Part shown: one piece after another, positions 12,308 to 24,749 of the stretch
Numbering within the stretch: the stretch's first letter is position 1
Layout of the letters: each line of letters opens with the position of its first letter
Notes under the pieces: model-generated
Databases searched by the model: none
What the model was told of the DNA's origin: nothing
Seen by the model: the letters and a program-made list of their open reading frames with translations, nothing else
Program-made: the position numbers and the translations under genes
Source: Mytilinidion resinicola
Lineage: Eukaryota > Ascomycota > Dothideomycetes > Mytilinidiales > Mytilinidiaceae
Length of the DNA stretch: 64,000 nucleotides
Direction: 5' to 3'
NCBI RefSeq assembly: GCF_010093595.1
Contig: NW_022985475.1
Span: forward strand, 276,729-340,728

Positions 12308-13896
12308 ATGGGACCATCCGACCCAGGGGCCAAGAACCTCCACCTGTCGATAATCGACCAGACAATGTTCCGGTCTTACGTCCGGATTGTCATGATCTTT
12401 CCTTTCCCACACGCCGATAAGCGGCTGAATGCCACAGGAGCCTTGAAGAGGGGGCTACAAGCAACCATCACTCACTGGCCGTACTTGGCGGGAACCACTG
12501 GGCCAGTCGATGAGGACACGAACACGTTCTCGCTCAACTACTCCGACAATGTCCGCCCTGTTGGGGAGTCCGGAGTATTTGCTGCTAGCTACTTGGATGA
12601 CCCTCAACTGTCATATAAAAGACTCGGGGAACAGGGCTTCTCGCCGAGCATGATCCGCGTCGAAGATTGGGTGCCCGCGTTACTGCGAAGTAAGAAGGGG
12701 ATAGAGTCGCCGGTTGCTGAAGGGCGTCTAGGAATGACACAGCCCATCCCTGTGCTCGCTATGCAGGCTTTCTTCATCGATGGGGGCCTTGTACTTAGCT
12801 TCTACAGCCACCATGGTGTCATAGATGGTGGCGGCTTCTCTGCGTTCGCTACCAGGCTGGCGGGAAACATTCGGCTTGAGAAGGAATCTGATGCTCCAGG
12901 TTTGCACCCCTCATCGAAAAGTCCTCTCCAACAACAACCCCGCACACTGACAACTTCACAGACACCGACAACCCCTCCGCAAGCCGTCTCGCCATCGACA
13001 CCCGCATAGAAAGAGTCCCCCCCTCCGTCCCCAGCGTCAACTCCGGAAGCACCGAAGTCAGCTCCCCCACCCCCTCCTCCCCGCTCGACTCTCACCCCAT
13101 ACCCGACTGCACACCGCGGCTCTTCACCTTCTCACGCACAAGGCTCGCAGAGCTTCGCGAGGAGCTTCGCCAACACGTCGATAACCCCGAAACTCTCACA
13201 ATCTTCCAGACTCTCGCGGGCCTCATCTGGACGCACTTCACCCGCGCCCGCAAGCCCCGCGTGGAGCCAGCCTCGATAACCCAGTGCGCTGTTGCTGTGA
13301 ATCTGCGCTCTAGGCTCTGCCCGCCGCTGGATGAGAACTTCATTGGGAATGCGTCGACGATTATCGCGGCGCCATTGGTTGCGGGAGTGTTGTTGGAAGG
13401 GGAGAAGTAGGCTTTTCCGTTCCCCACGAAACCCGATCAATGGTCTAAGAGCAATGCTAACATGATACGCGTAATCAGGGTCTCCAACCACACCATCAGC
13501 ATCGCCGCCGCCGCCGTCCGCGCGAAAATCGAGTCGATGAGCCCCGACGCAAGCCTGGCGCACCTCGCGCGTCTGAGATCGGCGACGTGCCCAGACGATC
13601 TTTACGAGTTTAATTATCCCCAAGACGTGTTTATCACGAGCTGGGCGTCGTTTGATTTCGGGGGCCTGGTCGCGGACTGGGGTATTCCTGGGGCTGGAAC
13701 GGAGGGGGTAGATGGTGGGCGTGTGACAGTGCGCAAGCCATTTAGCAACCAGGATAGGTCGGTGCTGTTGTATCCTAGGCCAATGGACGAGACATCGCCG
13801 TATGAGGTGCTGGTGCAGTTAAGGAAGGACGATATGGACCGGTTGATAAATGAGGACGGGGGCTTGACGATGTGGGCGGAGAGGTTTGTTGAGTGA
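12308..13896 (+). CDS. HHxxxDG acyltransferase (BAHD/trichothecene 3-O-acetyltransferase-like)
   Basis: Exons 12308-12843, 12900-13406 and 13479-13896 give 486 residues. The catalytic HHxxxDG motif is HHGVIDGG about residue 167. The C-terminal structural DFGWG-equivalent is SFDFGGLVADWG in exon 3. The transferase family (PF02458) moves an acyl group from CoA to an alcohol or amine, usually in secondary metabolism. Intron 13407-13478 is standard, with GTAGGC, a GCTAAC branch site and CAG. The first intron needs a weak GTTCGC donor. Without it the frame after about 12900 shifts by one, so a real frameshift is the alternative. It is codirectional with the SDR and acyl-CoA synthetase genes but 2.9 kb from the latter. 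Confidence 0.75.
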
Positions 13897-14710
13897 GAAG
13901 GGATTTTGAGCAGAAGGGGGTTCTTAGTTGAAAAGCGGCGAGGGAAACAAAAAGCGTGAAGGAGTAAGGGAAATGGTTCGAAGGCATGAATTGGGCTTGA
14001 CTTTGGCTTTGTAGATGTTTTCGCGACTTAGGTTTCGGTAAGACTTCATTCTGGCAGAGGAGTACAAGGGATTGATACCCTTGATTACGTGGGAATGAGA
14101 TGTTTTCTTGGTAATTGACTGGAGTTGAGGATGAGGTGGTGCTGGCGGCCTTACGGCGATACCAGGCTACCATTTACCTTTTGTGATCGCTGCTGGCAGC
14201 TTTCCCTGCTGTTAAACCCTCATACATAAGTTTTCAAGACCATTTAGGTTTGAGATCCAGCCATGTGATTTGAATTGAGTGGGGTCCTGATACGTGGCAT
14301 TCCAGGGCTTGTATGTATAGGTGTAGTGGGACGAGTTGCCAAGGCGGGCGCGTTTCCGTGAAAACGACGTGTTCTTGACCATTACTCGTCATTGAAGGTA
14401 GGGATAGAGTGAAATGGACTCCTTGTGAGTTTCAAGTCTACTCTTACTCGACGGTCGACTTGTGAGCAGCATATCGATGATTCATACTATTAAAGTCCTC
14501 GAAGTGGAACTTATTGCCTAAACAAGCCTAGCGCCTGAAAATCCGGGTGGACGTCCAGCTAGATAGCGCTATGCCTGCTCTTGAGGTAATGTGCTATTTG
14601 CATACATTGTCATCTTTTATTAAATTAAAATGCTGGTCACCAAATTATATCTACCTCCATTCCTTCGGTGAAAAACTCCGCTGTCTTCTATCTCTCGATC
14701 ACTTTAACCC
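13897..14710. other. Intergenic, 0.8 kb
   Basis: 3' flank of the acyltransferase gene. No supported gene and no repeat that I can align with others in the window. Confidence 0.45.
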
Positions 14711-14950
14711 ACAGTAAAGTGGCAGGTCATAAATCTGTGCACACGCGTTTACCACTGCTTGGGATGCCTCCATAGGCTTTCAGAACTCCAGACGCTTTTC
14801 ACACATCTGATGCCGTGCGAATTGGGCTGCCTTCTGTTTTAGTGGTTATTCCGCAGCTAGGCCACTCCTGCCAATGGTGTGGAACGAGTAAAAGTCGAAC
14901 TGAAGCACTGTTATATCCGGGTGCCTAAACTTGTAGCCTAGTACTGTAGG
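14711..14950 (-). repeat. MITE-like inverted-repeat element, copy 1
   Basis: About 240 bp with imperfect terminal inverted repeats. One end reads TACAGTACTAGGCTACAAG on the minus strand, continuing to a TTTAGGCACCCGGATATA motif. The other end has CATAAATCTGTGCAC. It belongs to the family best seen at 25447-25679. Non-coding and non-autonomous. Confidence 0.5.
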
Positions 14951-15344
14951 GATTGGTCAATTTGGCCCGATGTAAGATTTGATCCAGCGCAATCTCACTC
15001 GGTTATTGACTGCATGCAGGAGATCGATGGGGAGTGCTGGAAAGGTCGCTGGAAAACTCCTTTGGGACGGAGTGTATTAGAATACCTGGGCATGCTTCGT
15101 GGGAGATTGGTTTCCTGCAAAGGCGTGTAAATTACAAAAGCCGGGAGTGTTTTTAAGACTATATTATTAGCAGAGCAATTATAGCAAGTGATGAAGTCGT
15201 CTTCAGGTTCAGGTGTGAATGAATGCTCAAGTATCTTACCAGGTTGACATGTCTTCACCGCGTGATGGTACAGTCACGTGATATGTCTTCAAGGGCCCCT
15301 TGGAGCTTCTGAACCACCCATAGCTTGGAATGTAAGATACTAAG

Positions 15345-15420
15345 ACGTAAGTTTGGGCACCCCTTGCAACTGCTTGGAATACGCCGGTAGGCTATCAAGA
15401 CTTCTCTATACTCCGTTTAG
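15345..15420 (+). repeat. MITE-like element, truncated copy 2
   Basis: Contains the family end motif TAAGTTTGGGCACCCC followed by a short related body (GCTTGGAATACGCCGGTAGGC), then diverges. A TCACGTGA site at 15274-15281 lies just upstream. Confidence 0.35.
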
Positions 15421-15722
15421 GAAAAGTTGAAAGAGCACTCTGAAGCTTGCCTTGCCTTTGTTCCGTCACATTCAGACCTTGTGTACTCTAGCGAATGCTA
15501 CTCTCTCCTCTTTCCTTTAAATCAAACACATGCTAGTCAGATCTCCACGATCGCTCGTCTCCCAGTCGGACAGGTACTTAGGTACAACTCTTGCAATAGC
15601 GAGGCGCTCCCACTCAATACCACGTGGCGCAACTATCATACAGTTTTCCCATCCTACCCCAATCACTGGCTGGCATTTTGATAGGAGAACGAGGAGGCAA
15701 TGTCGTCCAGCGATACGCGAGA

Positions 15723-17634
15723 CTACGTCTTCTTCTTGATCAAGAATGACGCCACATGGCATCGAGGCTGTGTTCCATAAAAGTGTTGCAGGCTGCTTCT
15801 CCTGTCCGGACTGACCCCGAGATCGGCTGAGAATGTGAATGCTGAGATGTCGCATTGATATTTGCCATCGTGCGTTGTTAATTGTGACTTCGTTGAAAAT
15901 GTATTACAGAAAAGCTGGCCGCCTTCGAAATTTAGAATGCCAGAAAAGTCTAAGGTGTACGCCTCAAAGACGAGTTTGAACGGCTCGTGATCTTGCGGCG
16001 GGAATAAAATAATCTTGGATTTCAAAAGGTGCTGGGCCGCATTTTGATCCACGGGTGCCGAACGGTAGCTTACCTGGCCAATCCAACCAGCCCATGACCA
16101 GCTTGGGAATACCAGGATTGGATCATGAGCAGGCAACGAGGAGGGGGCGACACGACGTTCAAGGCGTAATTGAGGTGTCCATAGCAGCGCTTCGTCCAGA
16201 TAGATACTGGGAAGCCCGTAGCAGAAGCTGCTATCAAACGAGACTTCCAATACCTTTGAGATCCCACCGAAAGCGTTCAATATGTCTCGAGTTTCTGTAA
16301 GCTTTCTGTTCGTAAAATGGTATACCAAGGAAGAGTACAGGTCGAATGGAATCATTGCTTCAAGCATTGACGTCAATCCTGATGTTTGTGTATACAAACT
16401 TGAGAATACAATGCTCCGGTCGGGGTCGCTTGGGAGCGAAATGCCTTCTGGGGAATACAGGAGTGATCGATTCTTCCTCGTTTCCGGGAAATCACATATA
16501 TCTTCGTCTTCCCGATACTGCGTCGCTGCACATTGGAAATATGCCTGCTTCTCAGTAATGAAGAGACAACGCGGTGATAATAGCTTCTCCTGGAAAGTCC
16601 ATGCCCGGGACTCATAAGTAGACCCTAACATGAGAGCCCGAGAAACGAAATTTAGTCCTCGGTCTAATTCCGCTATGAGCACGATTGGTTTCCGTGAGCC
16701 TCGGTGTACTCCCGCTATTGGTTGGTCGCCGTGCTGTCCGGAGAGTACAGCTATAGTGAATACGGGCTCGGCTGTAAATGAGATCCATTTGTGCAATCCG
16801 CTCTCCCTTCTGATTGTTGGTCTCCTGAAATATACATAGTGCATCACACCATAGATAGCGCTCGCCAATGGACCGCGTGAGTGCCATTGCATCGCGCAAA
16901 ACGTTTGGCAATCGGATTTCCGGTGATCGTAGCGCACTCTTGGTCCGCAAAAGGTCGGACGACTTCAAAGATCCTAGAAATACTCGAGAACCACCCTAGT
17001 TACCCCAAACATAACTCAGCACGACGTATCGAGAGTCTTGATCACCAGGTACCATTTTGTCCTCGAAAACATCGATTAAGAGCATTTCGCTGGTTTTCCT
17101 TGCGGAAGTGTTGAGTTTATGTCCATCGCATTTCGCGCCGTGATTCGTTTCGCATTCTTTTACCCATGATCGGATCTTCCGTGCGTCTATAGTAAGATTT
17201 TTGGTTGACAGTTCTGAGAGCGATTGACTGCTAAGTGTGTCCATTGGCGATGCAGTCCCGGAGAAGCCATCCAGAATCCCGGGTGGGCATTCTATCCTGA
17301 TCCAAGCCTTCACAGCGGTTGACGTTGAGTTACTCTCCATGAGGGCAAACGACTCCCCACCGATGTATCTTGGGTTCAAGATGTACTGCGTCTCGCTACC
17401 GTCTGTCGTGGTGTCTCTGCTTGGCAGCGATTGCACAATAAGCCTGCATAGCATGCAGTCTCGGCGCTCTTCAAGACCGCGAAGAGATCCAAGAAAGATG
17501 AGATCATCGTTTACGGGAAGTCCTTGCCGCATTCGCAATCGTATGCGAGAACATCGGTTGCACAGCCTTGTCCCGACTTCGCGTTCCGAGGAAATTTGAC
17601 ATAGCTTTCGCAAGGAGATTGTTTTATGGGACAT
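15723..17634 (-). pseudogene. HET-domain gene broken by one nonsense codon and one frameshift
   Basis: The N-terminal part starts with MSHKTISLRKLCQ and includes a Cys-rich lead (LCNRCSRIRLRMRQG), then enters the HET domain at YVVLSYVWGN. An in-frame TAG follows at 16996-16998, and the same frame continues to PNVLRDAMALTRS and ERYLWCDALCIFQ, both core HET motifs. At the GGG run 16764-16766 the frame then changes by one base: QMDLIYSRA in one frame is followed by VFTIAVLSGQ and AWTFQEKLLSPRC in another, running on to the stop at 15723. HET proteins trigger incompatibility cell death after non-self fusion. With two breaks this copy is probably dead, unless the sequence has errors. Confidence 0.82.
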
Positions 17635-17779
17635 GGCACTTCAGAGGGGTTGTAGATTTGGTGAGCTTGAGCGATGGAAATATGAATGCGAAAGACGGTC
17701 AATAAGGCTGTTGGCGATTGTGACTATGCTGTTTCGCTGCCTGATGAGCACGTGGCGGAGAAATGAGTGTATGTATCAC

Positions 17780-17975
17780 TCCTCCGGCTCCACTCTTGCT
17801 CGCTCGCGACCACTGTAAGGAGAACCCCAGCTAGCCTGTATCAGCTTCGTCAAAAGGTAGTCTAAGGTATCCTATGTGGGTCTTACATTGTCTTTGGAAT
17901 TTTAAAGGTCTATGGGGGTCCTCTAAGTAGGTGCAAGGAGGCTCAAATCCACGTCCTGGTACTGTACTGCATAGA
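17780..17975 (+). repeat. MITE-like element, copy 3 (5' flank of HET pseudogene)
   Basis: Aligns with copies at 24750 and 25447 through CCACTGTAAGGAGAACCCC, CAGCTAGCCTGTATCAGC and CGTCAAAAGGTAGTC. It ends near GGTACTGTACTGC. The start is eroded. Confidence 0.5.
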
Positions 17976-18079
17976 AATGGTTAGTTTAGTTTATTTGCAG
18001 TATTTAGTGAGAAAGGTAGAATGTAGGCAAAAATGGAGTATGAGCCGAGAGCTCTCACAAGGGGAAGAAGACTTGCCGC

Positions 18080-18290
18080 TTGCGTATTCTCGTACCTCCT
18101 AGCCTCCAGACAAAGTCCCTCCGACAATGTGTTCTTAAGAGTCCTCGCTGGTTTGCGGCAAAGCCTTGTCCGACAATCAGGCGGTTTCACCCCGCTGCGC
18201 CACTTGAAGAGCTTCCAAGGTTGACCGGTGAGCCATGCAAGGCTGACTGGGTGTTGCGTTGAATAACCAATGAGGTACTTGTGGTATGCG
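18080..18290 (+). repeat. Duplicated block shared with 24985-25140
   Basis: Shared landmarks with the later copy include TTCTTAAGAGTCCTCGC, CCGCTGCGCCAC and CATGCAAGGCTGACTG. It is non-coding and lies, like the other copy, between a MITE-like element and HET-derived sequence, which suggests duplication of a larger HET-flank unit. Confidence 0.5.
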
Positions 18291-18445
18291 CCACGAAAAT
18301 TGCCCTAAAGTGGAATGTCAAGACTTCTACAACTCCTGCTCATATTATTTTCGCGGCCGACTAAAGCACTACCTGAAGTCTTTCAGAGTATCGAATTTTG
18401 GGTTGGAGAAGTCGTTGAGCTATTATACTGTCACGTGATTCCGAC

Positions 18446-18560
18446 ACTATACTGGGCCATAAGTCTGGATACATGACTGCTTGATTCGAACTTTGCTCAC
18501 TCAACACCGCTGTGAAGGGTAGCCTAGCTATTCAGCAGCTATTTAGTCAAGAAGCAGTTC
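18446..18560 (+). repeat. MITE-like element, partial copy 4
   Basis: Has CTGGGCCATAAGTCTGGATAC followed by the family body motif CACTCAACACCGCTGTGAAG. The far end is not clear. A TCACGTGA palindrome lies just before it at 18431-18438. Confidence 0.4.
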
Positions 18561-18760
18561 AATTTCCACGGCGTGATACCTAATACCGCGCCTAGTTTTC
18601 TGCGAACATGTGGAAGTGCCTCAAGCAATAGCGAGCGCGTGTACATAGGCTTCTAATTTATCGCTGTACCCTCGTGGCCAAGCCAAATCCACTTGACCTC
18701 ATTGAGATCAGGGTTTCAATTCTTCTCTCTCTATGTTCTACCTTCCTAAGAACACGCATC

Positions 18761-21310
18761 TCAAAGCTTCGCCAATATACCCCTCCCGCGGTCCCCACTG
18801 CCCAGCACCACCTCGTCACTCCTCCAGTCCACGTTGAAAATGGTCTTATTCATCGCATCATTCTTCCTATGCGCACGGTCATACAGATCCTCGTACACCC
18901 GCCCATCATACCGTCCTAGCGCGCTGTCGAGAAGATACCCCGGGATCGCCCACGCATCGACGAGCTTGACGGCATGTGGTCGCAGCTCTGCCAATAGTGA
19001 CAGTATAGTGTCTGGGAGAAGATCTAAAGTGGATTGGGAGATGGCGAGGGAAGTCAAGAAGGGAAGGGGGGAGTTGGAGAGGGTGTAAAGCGTGTAGAGG
19101 CGGAAGCAAGTGCGGAGGACGGAGGGGGTAGGTGAGCTAAGAGAAGATGAAGAAGACGAAGTGAGAGCGCGGTGGAAGGTCGTGGTGAGGATTTGTTCGG
19201 AGTAGACTGTATATGTTAACTTCTGTGAATGAGAGAGACGGAAGCGCAAAGTTTACCTCGACTGAGTTCGTGTAGTTGAATGAGGAGAGAATTCCATGGC
19301 TTCTTCTCTACGACGCGGGCGTGGTAGGCGCGGTAGGTCTGAGACGCATTAGCGTTAGAGATTTGGCAAGGAGGGTAAAGAAACGTACGAGATCTGCTGC
19401 CCGCCATTGGAATATTTCGACGACTGCTTTATCGTCGATTTGAGTACCGTGAATGGCGTTCTGCGGTATGCGGTGATCTCGTTCTCGAAGATACATTTGG
19501 AAGAGCTCATCAACGGAATCTGCGGGAGGAGAGTCTGGTTTCTCGACCGCGATTGTCATTTTCTTGGTCAAGTAGGCGGCGACTTGCTGCGTAATCATCC
19601 AGTTGTCGCCTTCGACGGTTGGTTTGGAGAGGTAGCTTTGTGGATCAGGTCTTTTGGAACATTAGATATAAGGGAAGGAAACGAACTCACTCCGCATTGA
19701 TGCCTACTAGTCCACTTCCACCTCCGAAGCCATGTCCACCCATTGCTCTCCGACATGTTTCTACCGCCAATCATTAGTATCAACTTCTTCCTTTTCTTCT
19801 AGCACAAATGATTACACCCTAAAACTCACCGATCCCATCCGCCGCCAAAGTCGTACACAAACTTTTCAACCCCGAACTCGCACTATGCAACTCCGCAATC
19901 GTACTGAAATCACCCTTCTCAATACTCTCCCTCGTACTCCCATACAGCTCAAACATCATCTCCCCCGTGTAATGCAGCGCAAAGGTCGTCGCTAGCAGCG
20001 GTAGAATCCGAACTTGCACGGTCGGATAATCCAACACCTTCATCTCCGGCCCCTCGCCCTTTTCATCGCGATCTCGAAACTGCCGCCGCACGCACGAATA
20101 CCTCACCGCCACTGTAACGGCGCGGGCGAGTACGAGCCGCGCGTTCATGATGATGTTCGCGCGGACGAAGGTAAGAGAGCCGTACACGAGGCCGGGGTGG
20201 CCGCGTTTCGTGAAGGTGCCGGTGGTGTCGTCTAGAGTGGCGTAGCGGCTTAGCATTGCGGTTTTGGGGACGTGGAAGTGGTCGAAGAGCATGTAGCCGT
20301 TGTCCATGGAGGCGTAGCCGTACTTGGGGCCGATGTCGCCAACGACGATGCCGGGAAGAGGTAGGTGGGTTTTCGTATCACGGATTTGCACGATGAAGGG
20401 GTGGGGACCGTGGGATTTGAGTGTGGTTGGAAAGCTGGGCGAGGGGACGAGGATTTGGGCGACTACTATCTATGCGTTGTTAAGATACTTTGAATTGGCG
20501 CAGATGGTTGGAGATGTTGGGAGAATTACAGCGTGTGTTGCTGTCCGACCCATTGAACCGTTCCACCACTGCCACGTATTAGCTTTTGAATCAAATAAAG
20601 ATTAGCGCTACCGTACTTTCGACGCTGTGAGAGTCGGACTATGAATCTCAAACTCCTTTGTCTCCGGATTCCATGTAGCGGTGGTCTCCAACCCCCGGAC
20701 ATTGCTCCCGTGACCAAGCTCAGATTGCGCGTAGCAGCCTAAGATACTCCAACCCATGATCTTGGGCATCCAATAGGCCCTTTGCTCGTCACTCGCCTGC
20801 TCTCTGATGGTCGTTACTGTAGGCCGACATTAGCTCCGGATCGTCTTCAAAAGATTGCGGGCAAGTACCAAACATGGTTAAATGTAAATGGAACGGCGAC
20901 ATCTCATCCGTGAGATATTCTGCCATCTTAGCGTCTTCATGGCCCCAGTTATGTTTGTGGACAAGTCTGCGTATTGCTTTTGCTCTTGCGAGGCCAAGAT
21001 GGTACCGGTCCTTCGTATTTATCAGCTTTAATATACCCATGCAAAGTTCCATCTCTTATATCTGATTTCAATGTTAAGGTGTAAGAAGATAACTTCTCAC
21101 CGGTCTCGAAAGATTCATCTGCTGGCTCTTGTCGAATAGTTTCTCACTCTCCAGCACCTCACAGATTCTCTTTTGCCTCTCCAGGAAGCCATCTCTGGAC
21201 AGTAAATGCTTCGAAAGCTCATCCACGTCTATCTTAGACCCATTACGCTCCTCCACAAGCGTAGCCGCACCATCGTAGGCAGGCTTAAGTGCATCCGTGA
21301 AGTCAGGCAT
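18761..21310 (-). CDS. Peroxisomal acyl-CoA oxidase
   Basis: Nine exons (minus strand): 21310-21101, 21010-20869, 20816-20617, 20568-20530, 20469-19830, 19760-19691, 19635-19389, 19338-19257 and 19206-18761. All joins keep phase and give 691 residues, the usual family length. The start [10 protein letters not shown] matches the family N-terminus. Seen in order: acyl-CoA oxidase N-domain ([14 protein letters not shown]), the FAD-binding middle domain ([30 protein letters not shown]), [20 protein letters not shown], and the catalytic-region motif [16 protein letters not shown]. The last three residues are AKL, a peroxisomal PTS1. It catalyses the first, H2O2-producing step of peroxisomal beta-oxidation. 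It sits between two HET loci, with no frame damage seen. Confidence 0.93.
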
Positions 21311-22037
21311 TGCGGCAGTCAATTGCGCAAAGCTCCGCCCAAGTTCTCCTAAACATAAGAAAAAGTTCGAAGATAATGAGAATTCCAAAATCTCATCCGA
21401 TCTCGCACACGTCGCGCTCTCACGCGTCGAGTCTTCCGATCCATGTCGTCGTAGTCCTCGGCATGTTATGTGGGTCTAGCATGACATTGCGGGGCAGAGG
21501 GACCGGCGATCTTCGGTAATTCATGATCCAGGAACTGTTTACTCGACAACGGCGACTAGATTAGCATTTGCGGGCCGATCGTGGGGTGGTGGATCTGGGT
21601 GGCTTGTGATTATTCCCGGGCTCGTGGTATTCCCAGAGATCTAGGCTTTATGAAGTAGGTTGCGGTTTTGGTGAACGCATGTAATCATCGGTCTATATGG
21701 TATGCAGTCCCAGCGTTTCAAACTAGTAGAAAACGGTTCGTTGGGCGTAGGGCATTGCTCTGACGCCATTAGTCCAAAGTTTCAGAGAAGTCTTGAGACT
21801 AGTTCGATGTGGTCCATTACGTTTGTCTGTATACGACTGAGTTATAAGTTTGGGCACACGGATATACGATAATACGACTGCTCCAGCTTCGCTATTGATC
21901 TCTCGGCACCACTGGGTGCTCTGAGTAAAATGTCTCCAAGCAGTCAAAAGGTACAATGTCTTGGTACTGTAGATGGCATACAGACAGCGATATAACGTTG
22001 GGGGGACGTATAGCGATGGTTTGGAGCTTAGCGAACG
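21311..22037. other. Intergenic, 0.7 kb
   Basis: Promoter side of the acyl-CoA oxidase gene and 3' flank of the HET gene, containing one MITE-like copy listed separately. No other supported feature. Confidence 0.45.
21835..21975 (+). repeat. MITE-like element, copy 5
   Basis: Begins near GTTATAAGTTTGGGCACACGG and ends near TCTTGGTACTGTAG, about 140 bp, with the internal motif CAGTCAAAAGGTACAATG matching other copies. It lies at the 3' side of the intact-looking HET gene. Confidence 0.5.
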
Positions 22038-24273
22038 CTATAGTATAGTTATTTCGGTCTTCTGTTCTTCCCATTTGAGGCGTGGAGGTTGGGCACCTCT
22101 CCAGGGACGGATACCGACATGAACCAGTCCAACACGTTGATACGTATCTTCCCTGCCCGGTTTCTTACGCAACAGCAATGCACATTCCCGCTCTTCTTCG
22201 CGAAGATCATGGAACACTATAGCTATTTTCGCCAGATGCAGTACTGTAGACTCGGAAATCTGATCAATACTCTCAGCGCTCCAGTCATAGTCGTGATGGA
22301 CCATGCTGTTATTTAATTCGACATCGTCTTCGGCCCTGGCTCCAAAGGGTTGTCGTCGAGGGAATAGATAGTGTCCACCTCGTCTAGCATCTTTCCAAAA
22401 TTCTCCGGTTCCGATCTGGACGCGCCACGTTCGTGCTTCCATGTGCGCCGCTACGCGAATCCATCCACAGAGGGGATACCGCTCGTCAATGGGATTATAT
22501 GCTGAACAGCAGTCAATAATATCTATCATGGGTTGTACGAAGTCAGGATCGTCCCGAAATGAATAGTAGTCGATTGGGCCATCGACTGAAGCCCAGGACC
22601 ATGAAGGCCAATGAAATCGGTGCGTCGGTCTTGGAGGACCAGGTTCAAAATTGTAAGACCGCATCCACATTAGATCTGGAATCAGAGTGGGTCCTTCCCA
22701 AATTCCATCAAGATACCCGCACGGAAAGAAGCGGCTCATTTGCCGTGCTATTCCACGGAAGGCGGGAAGGCGATCAGAGTTCTGTGTGAGCTCAAGGGCG
22801 GTGTATTCGATGACCATTTGCCGCCATTGGATTCCGATTGAATCATGCCAACTACCTTTGATTTTCATGGCTTTGTTGTACCATAGCTTGTAAAGGCTTG
22901 GCGGTTGGGAATCGGTGCATTGGCAGATCTTGTGCTCGCTACACTCCCAGAGAAGTTCTCTTTTGGAAAACTTTAGTATTCGACCGGATAGACGACGTTC
23001 TTGATAAGCCCACCCGCGGGTTAGGAGAGGCCAATTTTCCGCTTGATGGTTATACACAGGTCCACTGACATGTGGTATTTCTGCTCGGACGTAAACCTTG
23101 CTAGAGTTGCTATCTGCACCAGCAACAGTAATGGATGACTCTTGGTAACCAAAACGCTCCAAAGAATCCAAACCCAACTTTCGTCGTTCATTCTCATCAT
23201 GGTAAGAGAGGCACTCTTGACTACAACTAGCAGACAGAGCCGCAATCGTGAAGATCGCGTTAGAGTACACCGTGGCCATTCTACAAGCCTCCCACTCCCA
23301 ATCTTTTTCGCTATTCTGGAGAATGCATAGACTATCAATCCAGAGGTACTGATACCCTAGTCGTCTGGTAATCTGCACTACGTCTTTGAAGAGCGGTGGG
23401 AGACTGTCCAGAGGAATGCTGGTTTTGCGATCCAAAATATTATCAGTTGTGGTCGTGAGTGTCTGGCCGTTATGCCCCCAACAATGGCTTAAACAAACAT
23501 AGGGATCCTCTGTACCACTCTCTGGCTCAATTAGCTTGATAGGCGCATCTAAACTTGATTGTGGGGCCCCGAGATCCAGTACTCTGGTAGGAAGAAAGGA
23601 TGGCTCATCCAACCTGCACTTCTCGTGCTGTGACAAACATTGATTGATCCAATTTCGAGTATGTTCGAGGCTCTCTGCTGACGTTCTGGATAGTGGCACG
23701 CAGTCACCTTCTCCGATTGCTGGCCAAGGCGATGGATGACCTGGGGTCCGATCAGCCACACGATCTGCAGACTGATAAACAAAAAATATGACAGTCCACA
23801 CCATGTTCGACGAAGAAATCATAAAAGGTTGGACCTGATACTCCGATTCTCATGGTTCTAGTCGGCTAGTCCGGGGAACGGACTCCCCATATTGATTTGT
23901 CGTCATCTACGAGCAGTGGATCCCACGCGGCGAGTCCATCGTAAACCAATTTACATCCTGGGCATCCTCTGTCTGCAGCTGCTCGTACGTCGGGCACCGT
24001 GCAGCTGATGTATCTCGTTGAATTCGTGAGATAGTCCGAGTGGTGGCCACCGAATATTTCCCCGTTCTTCCAGTCCAGATCTAGACAATATGGGCAATGC
24101 GCAGGCGTGCTTTCCGGAGTTGAGTTGGATCCGGAATCCGACAATTCCGTTGGTTGATCTTGAGGAAAACGACGCTCGAGGTGTTTTTGGTGATAGGGCG
24201 CTCGGCCTTCTCTTGCGACGATACTACCAGAGGAGAGGTCGCGCAAAGTGATCCTAGGTTCTCGGCAGTCCAT
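22038..24273 (-). CDS. HET-domain protein (heterokaryon incompatibility)
   Basis: Two exons. The first, from ATG 24273 (MDCREPRITLRD) to about 23870, carries a small Cys-rich lead with CPYCLDLDW and GCPGCKLVYDG. The second, about 23800-22038, carries the HET domain: YVCLSHCWG, LPPLFKDVVQITRRLG, YQYLWIDSLCILQ, YSNAIFTIAALSA and the C-terminal landmark LLTRGWAYQERRLSGR. The product is about 710 residues, mostly HET plus a long C-terminal region of no known fold. The exact splice junction between 23800 and 23870 is unclear; candidate exons around PTFYDFFVEHG are out of phase. An intron is most likely, a lesion possible. HET proteins act in allorecognition cell death. MITE-like copies flank the gene on both sides. 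Confidence 0.8.
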
Positions 24274-24438
24274 CACGATGACGATTACCTTCTGTAAGGT
24301 ATAGGTTGACGGTGGTAGTTGAGGATGATGGATGAAGATGCCTGGGTTAAGGTCGTGACGTTGGAACTTCGCAATTAGTTCTATTCTAGAACACCGGGCG
24401 CTAGGGCTCCAAAACCTCCCGACCAGTTTCAATACCAC

Positions 24439-24749
24439 ATGATACCATCACGTATCCTCCCCACGTTGGTGATGCAACCTGAGCAACTGCCTACTGCATT
24501 TGCTCCTTTATCACGCTAGATACTGTAAGTACTAACCGTGGCCATTGAAGGCAGTATCATTCGCTCATTGCTCAGTCACGTGCTCACCTGGGGATCAAGT
24601 AGCAATCTAACATAGCCACAATAGCTCCCACCGAGACTCTATCCCTAATCTACAAGACGCCATGAACGGTCCCATAGATCCCGCCGAGACCGCTTCCCCG
24701 GTCAGCGACAAAAACAGCGGTGCTATTTCTGTGCTGATGATGGTAGCGG
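24439..24749. other. Intergenic 5' flank of HET gene
   Basis: Short spacer upstream of the HET gene with no supported gene. It contains a CAGTCACGTGC E-box-like site at about 24574. Confidence 0.4.
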
